Shown here: positions 49,302 through 58,619 of the stretch, piece after piece
Position numbering within the stretch: the first letter of the stretch is position 1
Layout: each line of letters starts with the position of its first letter
From: Chloroflexota bacterium
Lineage (GTDB): Bacteria > Chloroflexota > Anaerolineae > Anaerolineales > Villigracilaceae
Length of the DNA stretch: 64,000 nucleotides
Assembly (NCBI GenBank): GCA_016234555.1
Contig: JACRBJ010000009.1
Coordinates: 48,027-112,026 of the forward strand
Direction: 5' to 3'
Position numbers and translations under genes: made by a program
The notes under the pieces: model-generated
The model's input: the letters and a program-made list of their open reading frames with translations, nothing else
Told to the model about the DNA's origin: nothing
Databases searched by the model: none

Positions 49302-49754
49302 ATGTCTCTTGACCCTGCCTACAAGGACCTCAACCACGCATCCACGGAGCGCATCAAAAAGCTGGCGTCCACCCTCACGGACGAGGAAATGCAGACCCGT
49401 GTCGGCGAGCATTGGACAGTCTCGATGGCTTTGGCGCACCTTGCCTTTTGGGACAGGCGTGTGCTGTGCGTGCTGGACATGACCGCGAAGGAAGGCAAGC
49501 TGTCCACGCCTCAAATTGACATCGTCGTCAACGACCTGTCCCTGCCGTTTTGGGCGGCGATCCCCCCGCATGAAGCGGCGCGTATTGCCGTCGAAACTGC
49601 GGAGGAACTGGACAGGCGGCTGGAGGAGTATCCGCAAAACCTGTTGGAGGAAATCTACAACTTCAACCAGCGCTGGGTCATCCGCGCCCTGCATCGCAAC
49701 GGGCATCTCGATGAAGTGGATGCGGCGTTGAAAAATGTGTCCCCTAAAAACTAA
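49302..49754 (+). CDS. DinB-like / maleylpyruvate isomerase N-terminal domain protein
   Basis: The 150-aa four-helix protein has VGEHWTVSMALAHLAFWDRR near residue 40 with the first His, and NQRWVIRALHRNGHLDEVD at the end with two His, a plausible metal triad. Substrate unknown. RBS AAAGGAG. Confidence 0.75.
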   Translation: MSLDPAYKDLNHASTERIKKLASTLTDEEMQTRVGEHWTVSMALAHLAFWDRRVLCVLDMTAKEGKLSTPQIDIVVNDLSLPFWAAIPPHEAARIAVETAEELDRRLEEYPQNLLEEIYNFNQRWVIRALHRNGHLDEVDAALKNVSPKN

Positions 49755-49758
49755 GCAA

Positions 49759-49789
49759 ACGCCCCTGTTTCGGCAGGGGCGTCTTTATT
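49759..49789 (+). terminator. Terminator after the DinB-like gene
   Basis: ACGCCCCTG-TTTCGG-CAGGGGCGT followed by CTTTATTTT. Confidence 0.88.
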
Positions 49790-49872
49790 TTCACCTTTTA
49801 GTCCTTCACGACCGCTATATTTGCTTGTGACATGGCAAATGTGGGCGTGGATATGGTCATCATGAGATCGGT

Positions 49873-50904
49873 TTACAATCCTGTGGGTGGCTCCACGTCC
49901 AAGCCGTTCTCGCGGGCGATCTCCTCGAAGATGATTTCGATGTCGTCGAGGAAATGATCGAGCCCATCCACGCGTTCGGCAAAGCCCGAACCGAGGACGC
50001 CCAACTCGCCCACAGCCTTCTGCCAGAAATTAAAATGATCTCCCTCCAACACTTCCGCAGCGGATGTCCAGGTGTTCAGCAGGGACCAGAGCGCGGCGAA
50101 GGGGACATCCCCTTCCAGCATGGCTTTGATGGCTTTCTCGTAATAGTTGGCGCGGACAGGGTGGATGCGGGTGTCCACGCCGGGCTTCTCGCTGGCGAGC
50201 TTGTACGCGGATTTCCAGTCGGAGAACCACAGTTGTAGTTTTTCCAGGCTCACTTGATTGGAGCCAAGCAGGCTGAAAGCTGTCGCCACCATCTCAGGTT
50301 TTCCCGCCGCTTCGGCGCGGGCGGGGAATTCCAGCAGAAGCCTGCGCTCGTAGATGGGGGGACCGCTCAACTCCGCCACCGCGTTCAAGGCGTGGAAGAG
50401 CGACTTCATGTATTTCTTTATTTCCTGCGGACCGACGGCTGCCCCGTCCGCTTCGGTCAGGTCCATCCAGATGCCGCGTCCGTGCGAGAGCATTTTGCGG
50501 CAGCGCTGGAGCATGAGCGGCGGCTGCTCAAAGTCGAATCCCGCGCGCAGGCTCGCCTGCACGAAGTCGAAGAACTTCTCGCGCTCGTAGAGCAGGATCG
50601 GGTCGTACATCTCATAGCCAAGCCAGGGGTCGCCCCGCAGTTCGCGCGGCGACTTGAATTCATCCTTTGCGCGGCGGCTGATGTCGAGGTGAAAGTCGGG
50701 AGTCAGCTTCACGAACTCGCGCGGCTTCAACGGCTTGTTCCTGTGGACGAAGACGATGTCGATGTCCGCCGTGCCGCCGAGCATCGGGTCTACGTTGAGC
50801 AGGGAGCCTGTCAGGTAGGCGGCGACAATATCGGCGTCGTTGTAAGCCCGTTCCTGGGCAGTCTCTTTTGCAATGCGGAGGAGCGATTCACGTGTGACGC
50901 GCAT
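49873..50904 (-). CDS. Nucleotidyltransferase-domain protein
   Basis: In the 343-aa protein residues 25-70 form a minimal nucleotidyltransferase site: AAYLTGSLLNVDPMLGGTAD then IDIVFVHR, with Gly-Ser and Asp-x-Asp. The rest is helical, possibly a substrate domain (SLFHALNAVAELSGPPIYER). Target unknown. ATG 50904 with AAGGAAG is preferred to 50928. Confidence 0.75.
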   Translation of the reverse strand: MRVTRESLLRIAKETAQERAYNDADIVAAYLTGSLLNVDPMLGGTADIDIVFVHRNKPLKPREFVKLTPDFHLDISRRAKDEFKSPRELRGDPWLGYEMYDPILLYEREKFFDFVQASLRAGFDFEQPPLMLQRCRKMLSHGRGIWMDLTEADGAAVGPQEIKKYMKSLFHALNAVAELSGPPIYERRLLLEFPARAEAAGKPEMVATAFSLLGSNQVSLEKLQLWFSDWKSAYKLASEKPGVDTRIHPVRANYYEKAIKAMLEGDVPFAALWSLLNTWTSAAEVLEGDHFNFWQKAVGELGVLGSGFAERVDGLDHFLDDIEIIFEEIARENGLDVEPPTGL

Positions 50905-50950
50905 GGTATCTTCCTTCATGGAGTCCAACGTCCCCTGACGTTGGATGCTG

Positions 50951-51586
50951 TTATCCCAGAGGCAGGCTTGGTTGAAACGGGACCAGCCCCAGGGTTTCGC
51001 GGATGCGGTTTTCGATCAGCTTGAGGTGTTCGGCGTTTTGGATGATGTTCAACTGGTTGGTGTCGATTTTCAGGATGGGGGCATGGTCGAACGGTTTGGA
51101 AAAAAAACTCTCGTATGCGTGGTTAAGCTCGTCGATGTAGCCGCGTTCCATCTGTCTTTCGTAGGGACGGTCACGGAAGGCGATGCGGCTCATGAGCGTG
51201 TCGGTGCTGGCTTGAAGATACACCAGCAAATTGGGCTTGGGGATCTTTTCGCCCAGCGCCTCGTGCACCCTGTGATACATGTCCAGTTCGTCGCCTTTCA
51301 GGTTGATGCCCGCGAAGAGCGCATCCTTGGCGAAGGTGTAGTCGGCGATCAGATTTTTTCCGTCTGCCAGAACCTTTGAGACGTTGTTATTTTGCTGGTG
51401 ATAGCGGCTGAGCAAAAAGAATATCTGGGTCTGAAATGCGTAGCGCGCGCGGTCTGCGTAAAAATCGGAGAGAAAAGGATTCTCCTCGAAAACCTCCAGC
51501 AGGACCTCCGCCTCAAATGTGTTTTGCAGCAGGCGGGCAAGGGTGGTCTTGCCGACGCCGATCACTCCTTCGATGGCTATATACAT
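50951..51586 (-). CDS. Deoxynucleoside kinase
   Basis: The 211-aa dNK family salvage kinase has a P-loop (AIEGVIGVGKTTLARLL), EENPFLSDFYAD, and RDRPYERQMERGYIDELN, the lid/substrate Arg region. It phosphorylates deoxyadenosine, deoxyguanosine or similar. MYIAIEGVIG is the start; a longer reading to 52405 runs through the opposite-strand glycosyltransferase. Confidence 0.9.
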   Translation of the reverse strand: MYIAIEGVIGVGKTTLARLLQNTFEAEVLLEVFEENPFLSDFYADRARYAFQTQIFFLLSRYHQQNNNVSKVLADGKNLIADYTFAKDALFAGINLKGDELDMYHRVHEALGEKIPKPNLLVYLQASTDTLMSRIAFRDRPYERQMERGYIDELNHAYESFFSKPFDHAPILKIDTNQLNIIQNAEHLKLIENRIRETLGLVPFQPSLPLG

Positions 51587-51653
51587 GAAAAGTATGCTCC
51601 CTGAAAAATGTTGATTAAGGATACCATAATTTACAAGGATGAATGAGGAGGGA

Positions 51654-51674
51654 CACTTGCACCGCACGCAAGTG
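51654..51674. repeat. Inverted repeat CACTTGC
   Basis: CACTTGC-ACCGCAC-GCAAGTG in the divergent region between the kinase and glycosyltransferase genes; possible operator or dispersed repeat. Confidence 0.45.
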
Positions 51675-51703
51675 CAGGTGTGAAGGATGAAAGTGGATGA
51701 CTG

Positions 51704-51709
51704 TATAAT
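51704..51709 (+). promoter_or_regulatory. -10 box giving a leaderless glycosyltransferase mRNA
   Basis: TATAAT ends 6 nt before the ATG at 51716, so transcription should begin at or next to the start codon. Confidence 0.6.
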
Positions 51710-51715
51710 GGGTGC

Positions 51716-52720
51716 ATGACAAAAATCTGTATCACGCCGTTTGTGCAGGGGACGGGCGGCATGGCTTCGTTTCGCTTGAAGTTCGAGCAGGGACTCCGCT
51801 CTCGCGGGATCGATGTGACCCATGACCTGGACGACCCTTCGGATGCGGTCCTCGTCATCGCGGGGACGCGCAACCTGGCTGGGCTTTGGCGGGCGCGGCG
51901 ACGGGGGATTCGCGTCGTTCAGCGGCTGGACGGGGTCAACTGGGTGCAGCGCGTGAAATGGTCGGGCGTGAAGTACACCGTCCGCGCGGAGTATGGCAAT
52001 TGGATACTGGCGTTCATCCGCAACAACTTTGCCGATAGGGTCGTGTACCAGAGCCAGTTCATCCGTAAGTGGTGGGAGGATTGGTACGGTACGGCGAAGT
52101 CTCCCGCCACGGTCATCATCAACGGCGTGGATTTGCAGACCTACACCCCCGAAGGCGAAAACGAAAGACCCGCCGGTGTGAATCGCATGTTGCTTCTGGA
52201 AGGCAGCCTTGCGCGTGGACTCAACTCTGGCTTGTTCCATGCCGTCAGCGTGGCGGAGAAACTCGCGGACAAATATCTGATGGAAGTGGTCGTGGCAGGC
52301 ACGGTGGACGAAGCCACACAACGAAGACTGCAAAGCAAAGCGCCTGTAAAGTTTCTTGGCACAGTCCCGCGAGCAGACATTCCCAGACTGGCGCGTTCGT
52401 CTCACCTGATGTATTGCGCTGAGGTCAACCCGCCCTGTCCAAACTCGGTCATCGAAGCGCTGGCTTGCGGATTGCCCGTCATCGGCTTCGATAGCGGCTC
52501 GCTCAAGGAATTGGTGACCGACGACGCAGGCTGTATCGTCCCCTACGGAGCGAATCCCTGGAAGCTGGAGACGCCCGACATTTCCACGCTGGCGGCTTCG
52601 GCTGGGAAAATCTTCGAGAAACAGAGTCAGTTCCGGGCGGCGGCGCGGACTCGCGCAGAATCCGTTTTCAGCCTGGATTCGATGGTCGAGTCGTATCTCA
52701 AGGTTTTATTGGAGGCGTAG
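51716..52720 (+). CDS. Family 4 glycosyltransferase
   Basis: The 334-aa GT-B protein has an acceptor part (ITPFVQGTGGMASFRLKFEQ), VIINGVDLQTYTPEGE near residue 125, and the nucleotide-sugar signature PCPNSVIEALACGLPVIGFD near residue 240 (E-x7-E-like). Sugar and acceptor unknown. The stop codon TAG lies in a palindrome at 52717. Confidence 0.88.
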   Translation: MTKICITPFVQGTGGMASFRLKFEQGLRSRGIDVTHDLDDPSDAVLVIAGTRNLAGLWRARRRGIRVVQRLDGVNWVQRVKWSGVKYTVRAEYGNWILAFIRNNFADRVVYQSQFIRKWWEDWYGTAKSPATVIINGVDLQTYTPEGENERPAGVNRMLLLEGSLARGLNSGLFHAVSVAEKLADKYLMEVVVAGTVDEATQRRLQSKAPVKFLGTVPRADIPRLARSSHLMYCAEVNPPCPNSVIEALACGLPVIGFDSGSLKELVTDDAGCIVPYGANPWKLETPDISTLAASAGKIFEKQSQFRAAARTRAESVFSLDSMVESYLKVLLEA

Positions 52721-52743
52721 GGGTGAGGTCTCCTCGCCCTTAT
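52717..52743. repeat. GTAGGGGCG-family palindrome, copy 4
   Basis: GTAGGGGTGAGGTC-TCCTCGCCCTTA, imperfect; its first bases include the glycosyltransferase stop codon. Confidence 0.7.
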
Positions 52744-52762
52744 TTAAACAAGGAGTTATCTC

Positions 52763-53182
52763 ATGGATTCAGAAGTTCGCGAGTTTTTGTTGAAACACCT
52801 GCAAGGCATCATGACGAACGACATCGCCTCGTATCACGAGACGACAGCAGAGGATTTGACCTTGTACGAGTGGTGGGTCACGCCGCATCGGCTGGACGGA
52901 CTTCCATTTCATGAATTCATGATGACATCGAATGCGGCGAGTGGTTCGATCTTTGGCGCAGAAGAAAAGGGTAGGACGCGCTTCGATTTGTCGAATTTAC
53001 ATATCCAGCGCTATGGCGATACGGCGATTGCGAGTTATACCCTGCTCATCAGCACGGCGCTGTCCGATGGCGTGAAGGTCACCGCGCACAACGAAAGCCG
53101 TGTGATGGTGAAGTTGGATGGCATGTGGAAAGTGGTGCATGTCCACAAGTCACCCGCATATGCTGCGGTGCATGTTGGATAA
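52763..53182 (+). CDS. SnoaL/NTF2-like protein
   Basis: The 139-aa cone-fold protein has an N-terminal helix pair (VREFLLKHLQGIMTNDIASY) and curved sheet strands ending RVMVKLDGMWKVVHVHKSP. Such proteins bind or isomerise small molecules; role unknown. RBS AAGGAG. Confidence 0.8.
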   Translation: MDSEVREFLLKHLQGIMTNDIASYHETTAEDLTLYEWWVTPHRLDGLPFHEFMMTSNAASGSIFGAEEKGRTRFDLSNLHIQRYGDTAIASYTLLISTALSDGVKVTAHNESRVMVKLDGMWKVVHVHKSPAYAAVHVG

Positions 53183-53185
53183 AAT

Positions 53186-53209
53186 GTAGCGAGGTCACCT
53201 CGCCCCTAC
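53186..53209. repeat. GTAGGGGCG-family palindrome, copy 5
   Basis: GTAG-CGAGGTCACCTCGCCCCTAC, with three G missing in the left arm, just before the membrane protein start. Confidence 0.75.
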
Positions 53210-53210
53210 G

Positions 53211-54647
53211 ATGATAACCATGCAAAATTCGTCCCGTTCCTACAACTTTCTCTGGCTGAGCATTGCCCTGCTGCCGTTGATTGGGATTTCCTTCATGCTG
53301 ACCGTCCCCGCGCAGGATTATTGGTGGTATCTGCGGCTGGGTAGGGATATTCTCGCCGAGGGTGCGGTTCCGCTGGTGGATACGATGGGCTACAGCCGCG
53401 CTGGACAGCCGATCTTTTATCAGCAATGGCTGGCTGGGATTATTTTTCATCTCGTCCATCAGGCGGGCGGCGCGACGCTCACCTTCCTCCTGCGCGCTGT
53501 GTTGCTTGGGCTGGCATACGGCTTGCTGTGGTGGATGATGAGCGAAACGTCAGGTCCGCGCGCGGCGGCGATTCTTTTAATTCTCGTTGGGCTATCCACC
53601 GCGAACAATTGGATGATGCGCCCGCAGTTATTTGCCTACCCGTTGTTCCTGCTTTGTGTTTTTGCGATTTACAAATGGCAGTCTGGTGGAACGCGCTGGC
53701 TCCTGTTCCTGCCGCTGTCCACGCTTCTGTGGGCTAACCTGCACGGCTCTTTTATTTTGCCGTTCCTGCTGGCGGGTGCGGCGCTCGTCTTTGGAAACGG
53801 GAATCGCAAAGCCATGTTTGCCGCGCTCGCCGCAATGGCTGTCGCCACCCTGCTCAACCCGCGCGGGTTTGGCGTCTGGCAATATCTTGTCTTCATCCTC
53901 AACAACCCGTCCGATTATTTATTCAGCGTCGAGTGGAAGCCGCCAGTCAACGAAGGCTGGCAGATGAACATCTTCTTCGGCTGGGCGCTTGCCTTCGCCG
54001 TGCTGGCGGGATTTTCTCCCCGTAAGCTTTCGCGGCTCGAATGGGTCTGGTTCCTCGGCTTTGGCTGGCTGGCGTTTTCGGGAATCCGCTACGTGATCTG
54101 GTTCATGTTCCTGCTGGCGATGTTCACCGCCAAACTGGTTGGGGATTGGAGCCGGGCATGGCTCGACAAACCTGTGGAAAAAATCAACCCGCGCCTCAAC
54201 CTGATTCTCGCTTCGCTTTTGCTTTTTCTGCCGCTGATGTTTTTACCGGGCGCGCGCGACTCGTGGTGGGACGGCGCTCCCGACCTTTACGAACTGACCA
54301 CCACGCCCATCGAAGCGGTGGAATTCTTGAAGACGCACGAAGACCTGCCCGCTCCGATGTGGAACGATTACGCCTTCGGTTCCTACCTTGAGTTTGCCCT
54401 GCCTTCGCGTCCCACTTGGATGGACACGCGCATGTATAGTTTTTCGCAGGCGCAATGGGATGAATACGTGCGGGTGACAAACGCCGACGGCTGGCAGGAA
54501 ATGTTCGACCGCGAAGGCGTGAACCTGCTTTTGCTTTCGCAGGCGGCGCAGCCGAGATTGGTCGAGGCGATTTCCGCGTCCGCGATTTGGTGCGAGGAAT
54601 ATCGCGACAAGTACGCGGTCGTCTTTTCCCGCTGCGAGGCGAAATGA
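53211..54647 (+). CDS. Polytopic membrane protein (glycosyltransferase-like)
   Basis: The 478-aa protein has about ten TM helices in the first 350 residues (FLWLSIALLPLIGISFMLTV) with DTMGYSRAGQPIFYQQWLAG between TM1 and TM2. A periplasmic C-terminal domain follows (AVEFLKTHEDLPAPMWNDYA). The layout resembles dolichyl-phosphate-sugar-type GT-C enzymes but no catalytic motif is certain. Start ATG 53211 or 53220. The stop overlaps the next glycosyltransferase. Confidence 0.75.
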   Translation: MITMQNSSRSYNFLWLSIALLPLIGISFMLTVPAQDYWWYLRLGRDILAEGAVPLVDTMGYSRAGQPIFYQQWLAGIIFHLVHQAGGATLTFLLRAVLLGLAYGLLWWMMSETSGPRAAAILLILVGLSTANNWMMRPQLFAYPLFLLCVFAIYKWQSGGTRWLLFLPLSTLLWANLHGSFILPFLLAGAALVFGNGNRKAMFAALAAMAVATLLNPRGFGVWQYLVFILNNPSDYLFSVEWKPPVNEGWQMNIFFGWALAFAVLAGFSPRKLSRLEWVWFLGFGWLAFSGIRYVIWFMFLLAMFTAKLVGDWSRAWLDKPVEKINPRLNLILASLLLFLPLMFLPGARDSWWDGAPDLYELTTTPIEAVEFLKTHEDLPAPMWNDYAFGSYLEFALPSRPTWMDTRMYSFSQAQWDEYVRVTNADGWQEMFDREGVNLLLLSQAAQPRLVEAISASAIWCEEYRDKYAVVFSRCEAK

Positions 54648-55702
54648 AATTCGACGGAAAACTCGGTCTTCAACAGCGCGTCCTGCCTTCATACCGTGTC
54701 CCCTTCTTCGACCTGCTTGCCCAATTCTGCGAAGGCATGAGTCTGTTCGCAGGTCAGGCGCGACCCGTGGAAATGATTGCAGGCGGCAAGCCTCAAGTTG
54801 CAAAATATGCCGAAGCAAAAAATATTCATTTATTCAGCGGGGCATTTTATCTTTGTTATCAACAGAATTTCATACGCTGGCTCGAAGAATGGAATCCCGA
54901 TGCCTTGATCGTGGAAGCGAATCCACGCTACCTGTCCACGCCCGCCGCTGTCAGGTGGATGCATGCACGCGGACGAAAGGTCATCGGCTGGGGGCTGGGC
55001 GCTCCCAAACAAAGCAAAGTTTGGGGACGGTTCATCCGCCAGTTCGACGCCATGCTCTCGTACAGCCAGCGCGGTGCGGATGAGTACGCCGCCCTCGGCT
55101 TTTCGCGTGAAAAAACCTTTGTCGCGCACAACTCAGTCTCGGCGAAGCCAGAGCAAAAGTCAGACGACAGACCGTTGACTGTAGACCGTGCAACGCTTTT
55201 GTTCGTGGGAAGATTGCAGGCTCGCAAGCGTGTTGACTCTTTGCTTCGTGCCTGCGCCGAAATGGAATCCAATCCCCGCCTGCTGATTGTCGGCGATGGA
55301 CCCGAACGCGCCGCGCTGGAATCCCTGGCACGGGAGGTTTATCCCTCGGCGGAGTTCATTGGTGCGAAGCATGGCGCGGAACTCAAGCCCTATTTCAAGC
55401 AGGCAGACCTTTTCGTTTTACCCGGCACCGGCGGACTCGCCGTGCAGGAGGCGATGAGTTACGGTCTGCCCGTCATCGTGGCGAAAGGCGACGGCACGCA
55501 GGACGACCTTGTCCGTGCGGGGAACGGCTGGCAGATTCAGCCCGAGGATTATGACGCGCTGGTTTCCACTATGAAAAACGCCCTGTCAGACAGGGCGCGT
55601 TTGCATGAGATGGGGAAGGAATCGTTCCGCATCGTCTCGGAGGAAATCAACATCCAGAAAATGGCGGAAGCGTTTGTGAACGCGTTGAACAGCGTGATGT
55701 GA
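54644..55702 (+). CDS. Family 4 glycosyltransferase
   Basis: The 352-aa GT-B protein has VLPSYRVPFFDLLAQ at the N-terminus, LLFVGRLQARKRVDSLLRA near residue 185 and GGLAVQEAMSYGLPVIVAKG near residue 265. Residues around 170-180 (KSDDRPLTVD) look like an in-frame piece of a dispersed repeat (55159-55189). ATG 54644 overlaps the previous stop. Likely acts with the upstream membrane protein in cell-surface glycan synthesis. Confidence 0.87.
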   Translation: MKFDGKLGLQQRVLPSYRVPFFDLLAQFCEGMSLFAGQARPVEMIAGGKPQVAKYAEAKNIHLFSGAFYLCYQQNFIRWLEEWNPDALIVEANPRYLSTPAAVRWMHARGRKVIGWGLGAPKQSKVWGRFIRQFDAMLSYSQRGADEYAALGFSREKTFVAHNSVSAKPEQKSDDRPLTVDRATLLFVGRLQARKRVDSLLRACAEMESNPRLLIVGDGPERAALESLAREVYPSAEFIGAKHGAELKPYFKQADLFVLPGTGGLAVQEAMSYGLPVIVAKGDGTQDDLVRAGNGWQIQPEDYDALVSTMKNALSDRARLHEMGKESFRIVSEEINIQKMAEAFVNALNSVM

Positions 55703-55705
55703 GTT

Positions 55706-56128
55706 CTATTTCAGGATTTGATTGAACTCCACCTTTTCTCCATCCGGTCCGCGGACGGTGAAATACTTTACGCCGTTCTTCCAAAAGGGCAAATAGACGG
55801 GGGCGTCGCCTTCCAAAATTTCCATTCCCGCCGCCTTGATCTCCGCGTAAGCCTGGTCGATGTCCAGCACATTCAACGCCACATGGTCGATGTGACCGTC
55901 AGCCCGCGCGGCAATTTCCCCGCGTTTCTCCAAACCCGGTTCGTACAGTTCGATGGTGAAATTTTCATGCTCCATCATTGCCACCCGAATCGTATCCGAT
56001 TTGGGCTGGATGTCCATCCGCATAACTTCGGTGAAGCCCAACTGCATGTAAAAAGCCTTCGAGCGTTCCAGGTTTGTGACGGGCAGTCCCAAATGTTGCA
56101 GTCCTTGTAAATTACCTTTCAATAACAC
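55706..56128 (-). CDS. VOC-family protein
   Basis: The 140-aa protein is a VOC fold: GLQHLGLPVTNLERSKAFYM at the start, DGHIDHVALNVLDIDQAY in the middle and KYFTVRGPDGEKVEFNQ at the end, with His and Glu at usual ligand places. GTG 56128 is chosen since GGAGG lies 8 nt upstream and no ATG fits. Convergent with the glycosyltransferase. Confidence 0.85.
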   Translation of the reverse strand: MLLKGNLQGLQHLGLPVTNLERSKAFYMQLGFTEVMRMDIQPKSDTIRVAMMEHENFTIELYEPGLEKRGEIAARADGHIDHVALNVLDIDQAYAEIKAAGMEILEGDAPVYLPFWKNGVKYFTVRGPDGEKVEFNQILK

Positions 56129-56148
56129 GTGATATTCCTCCGGATGAT

Positions 56149-57690
56149 TTAATGGCTTCTCTTGAAAATGGCAACGTCCCCATCCTGATATTCCAGTCGA
56201 TAGGTTGTCGAATCTACCAGCGAAGTCACAAGCAGATTGTCGCCTTCCGCCAGCCCGTTTTGCGAGACAAGCACGTACTCGAAATCCTGTTTTGAATTCT
56301 GTCCCCACTCTTCGACACATTCGTAACCTTTGTTCATGCAAGCCTGGAGTGCGTAATAGTCATCCAACTTTTGCTGGAAGTTGGGCATCCACTCATAGCC
56401 CTGGATGGTGGCGATGCTGACGCTCTCCGTGAGCGCGGGAAACCACTCTGCGACGGAATCGGCGAAGGCTTCAGTCTCGCCGGTTACGATGACAAAGTGG
56501 CTGCCGGCGGGGACGTTTTGCCTCACCCAATCCAGCGCGGCGCGGTCGGAGGCGGACAAACTCACCTTGGGATACACCTGGTCCGACAAAACAGCCCCGG
56601 CAAAGGTGTAGAAAATCAGGGCGGAGACAACAGCCTTTATCGCCGCGCTTTTTCCAAAAGAGACTCCCCAGTCCGCCTCGTCGAAGCCTTCGCCCGCCAG
56701 CCCGCGCAGGATGATATCCACAAAGGCGGTCGCCGCCAGCATTGCCCAGGGGATGAGGAGAATCGAAGCCGCCCCGCGCGGGTCGATCAGGGCGGGCAGG
56801 AACAGCCATACGGGTAGCAGAAATTCCCGTTTCGACAGGGCAACGACCAATCCCAGCAGAGCCAGCGCCGAAACGAGGGTGACGAATTTCTCCTCCGCAA
56901 AGGAGCCGGTGAAGATGGCGAGCCAGGCCCACGCGGACGAAAGCCCAGTTTGGGAGGCGTTCAGGTACGGACTCAATCCGTGCCGCGAAATGACTGTTGC
57001 GAAGAAGGGCGCGGTTAGCAGGACGATTCCGAGCGCAGTCAGCAGGGCGTTTTTGATTCCCTCCTTCGACCTGCCGTAAAACAACCACAGCACGAGACAC
57101 AGGGAGGCGGCGTGCAGCGAAGCGTCGGGGTGACTGAGGATGACGCCGCTCCCAAACAGGATGGTCAGGATTAAATATTTTCTGGAAGGCGCGGTGAACA
57201 GTTTGTACGCGCTCCAGAGGATGAGCATTAGGAAGAACTGTCCCCACACGCGGGTGACGCCCCCGCCCATGATGGTCCAAGCGAAGGAACGGGGCAGGAG
57301 GGCGAAGAAGACGGTTGCCAGAATCCCTTTTAGCGGAGATTTCAAAACGGCGGATGCCATTGGGAGGAAGGCGATGAAGAAGAACAAACTGCCGGCGGCG
57401 GGAAGCCAGCGGAAGGCTTCGATCAGCGGCAGGCGGAACAGGTCCGAGACCAGCGCCGTGACGTAGAATCCAAGCGGGGGGTAGGCAAAGGGAATCGAGA
57501 TGCCGTTGTACTCGACAAAAGCCGGCAGGATGTAATGGTTGGCTTGCAGCGCCTTCACCATCTCGTAAAACAATCCGCCGTCAGTGACGGGGAATCCAAC
57601 CATCAGCGCCGGCAGAATGCGGGCATAGGCGCCGAGCAAAAGCCCGAAGACCAAAATCAAAACGCCGAGTTGCTTCGATTCAGTTCGCAT
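56149..57690 (-). CDS. Polytopic membrane protein
   Basis: The 513-aa protein has about eleven TM helices (LGVLILVFGLLLGAYARILP) and a C-terminal soluble region (WVRQNVPAGSHFVIVTGETE) like membrane GT-C glycosyltransferases or flippase-type proteins. No motif pins the activity. Start MRTESKQLG at 57690 overlaps the upstream gene by 11 nt. Confidence 0.75.
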   Translation of the reverse strand: MRTESKQLGVLILVFGLLLGAYARILPALMVGFPVTDGGLFYEMVKALQANHYILPAFVEYNGISIPFAYPPLGFYVTALVSDLFRLPLIEAFRWLPAAGSLFFFIAFLPMASAVLKSPLKGILATVFFALLPRSFAWTIMGGGVTRVWGQFFLMLILWSAYKLFTAPSRKYLILTILFGSGVILSHPDASLHAASLCLVLWLFYGRSKEGIKNALLTALGIVLLTAPFFATVISRHGLSPYLNASQTGLSSAWAWLAIFTGSFAEEKFVTLVSALALLGLVVALSKREFLLPVWLFLPALIDPRGAASILLIPWAMLAATAFVDIILRGLAGEGFDEADWGVSFGKSAAIKAVVSALIFYTFAGAVLSDQVYPKVSLSASDRAALDWVRQNVPAGSHFVIVTGETEAFADSVAEWFPALTESVSIATIQGYEWMPNFQQKLDDYYALQACMNKGYECVEEWGQNSKQDFEYVLVSQNGLAEGDNLLVTSLVDSTTYRLEYQDGDVAIFKRSH

Positions 57691-58609
57691 GTTCCACTCT
57701 CCGTCGCGCAGTCCACTCGCGAATGGATGGGGCAAGGAGGACCCCCAGCGCGGGCAGGTAAAACGTCAACAAAATCCAGAACTGCCAGCCGCCGGGCAGG
57801 TTGCTCCAGCCGCCGTAGATCAGCAGGGCGGGGAGCGAAAGCCAGGAGCAAAAGACCAGAATCAGCATCTCGCGCCGGTTACCGGCAACCAGAAGCAAAG
57901 CCATCTGGTCGTACAACATCCTCTGGGGCATGGCTGCCATCAACAGCAAAATCCACGCCTTTCGTTCGCGTGGACGCAGGAGGGCAAGCAACATCAGCGG
58001 ACCGAGCGGCAGGACAAGCAAAGGCGGGATCATTCCCTGGTAGGTGGATATCTGTCCCAGCCAGACCGGGAGCCAGGATGGATAAACCACCAGCGAGGCG
58101 ATCCCGATTGCAAGAGTCAAACCGATGCCTAGCCGGGTGGGTCTTCGAGTCAACGCCAGCGGCAGGGCAATTTGTGGTTTCATCAACAGCATTGGCAGGA
58201 AGGCGGGCGTGAAGTACAAACATAAAACAAGTGGCGCCCATTGGGCATACAACAAGGCATAGAAGAAGGACCACGATAGGAATATCAGCAGCTGCCAGGG
58301 TTCTCCCTTTTGTAAAATCAACCAAGCCAGAACTCCGCTGCTGACGCCAAAGAATATTCCCCCCGCAATGAAATTCGGCAGCCATACCAGGGGAATGGCA
58401 AGCATGGCGGTGGGCAGCGGATAGGGAATATTGTATTCTCCGGGGAGATAACCATAGGGGTCGCTCCCAGCCAGCAGGTCGCGGGCGGCCCGCAACTGCC
58501 AGTTGAAATCGCCCGCGCCGTTCCCAATGCGGCTGAGGGCAACGACGCAAAACAGCCCGGAGAGGATTCCGATCAAAACCGCGACGCCAAAGGAGTTGCG
58601 CGCTCTCAT
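57680..58609 (-). CDS. Polytopic membrane protein
   Basis: The 309-aa protein has about nine TM helices. GDFNWQLRAARDLLAGSDPY near the N-terminus resembles the first loop of GT87-type mannosyltransferase-like proteins. Activity unproven. Start MRARNSFGV (58609) by hydrophobic onset; overlaps the next gene by 11 nt. Confidence 0.72.
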   Translation of the reverse strand: MRARNSFGVAVLIGILSGLFCVVALSRIGNGAGDFNWQLRAARDLLAGSDPYGYLPGEYNIPYPLPTAMLAIPLVWLPNFIAGGIFFGVSSGVLAWLILQKGEPWQLLIFLSWSFFYALLYAQWAPLVLCLYFTPAFLPMLLMKPQIALPLALTRRPTRLGIGLTLAIGIASLVVYPSWLPVWLGQISTYQGMIPPLLVLPLGPLMLLALLRPRERKAWILLLMAAMPQRMLYDQMALLLVAGNRREMLILVFCSWLSLPALLIYGGWSNLPGGWQFWILLTFYLPALGVLLAPSIREWTARRRVEHAN

Positions 58610-58619
58610 CTTGAATTTT

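Noticed and set aside
50951..52405. A 484-aa minus-strand reading running from the kinase upstream
   Set aside because: The first 270 codons lie opposite a convincing glycosyltransferase; the kinase family starts at 51586, so the extension is a chance open frame.
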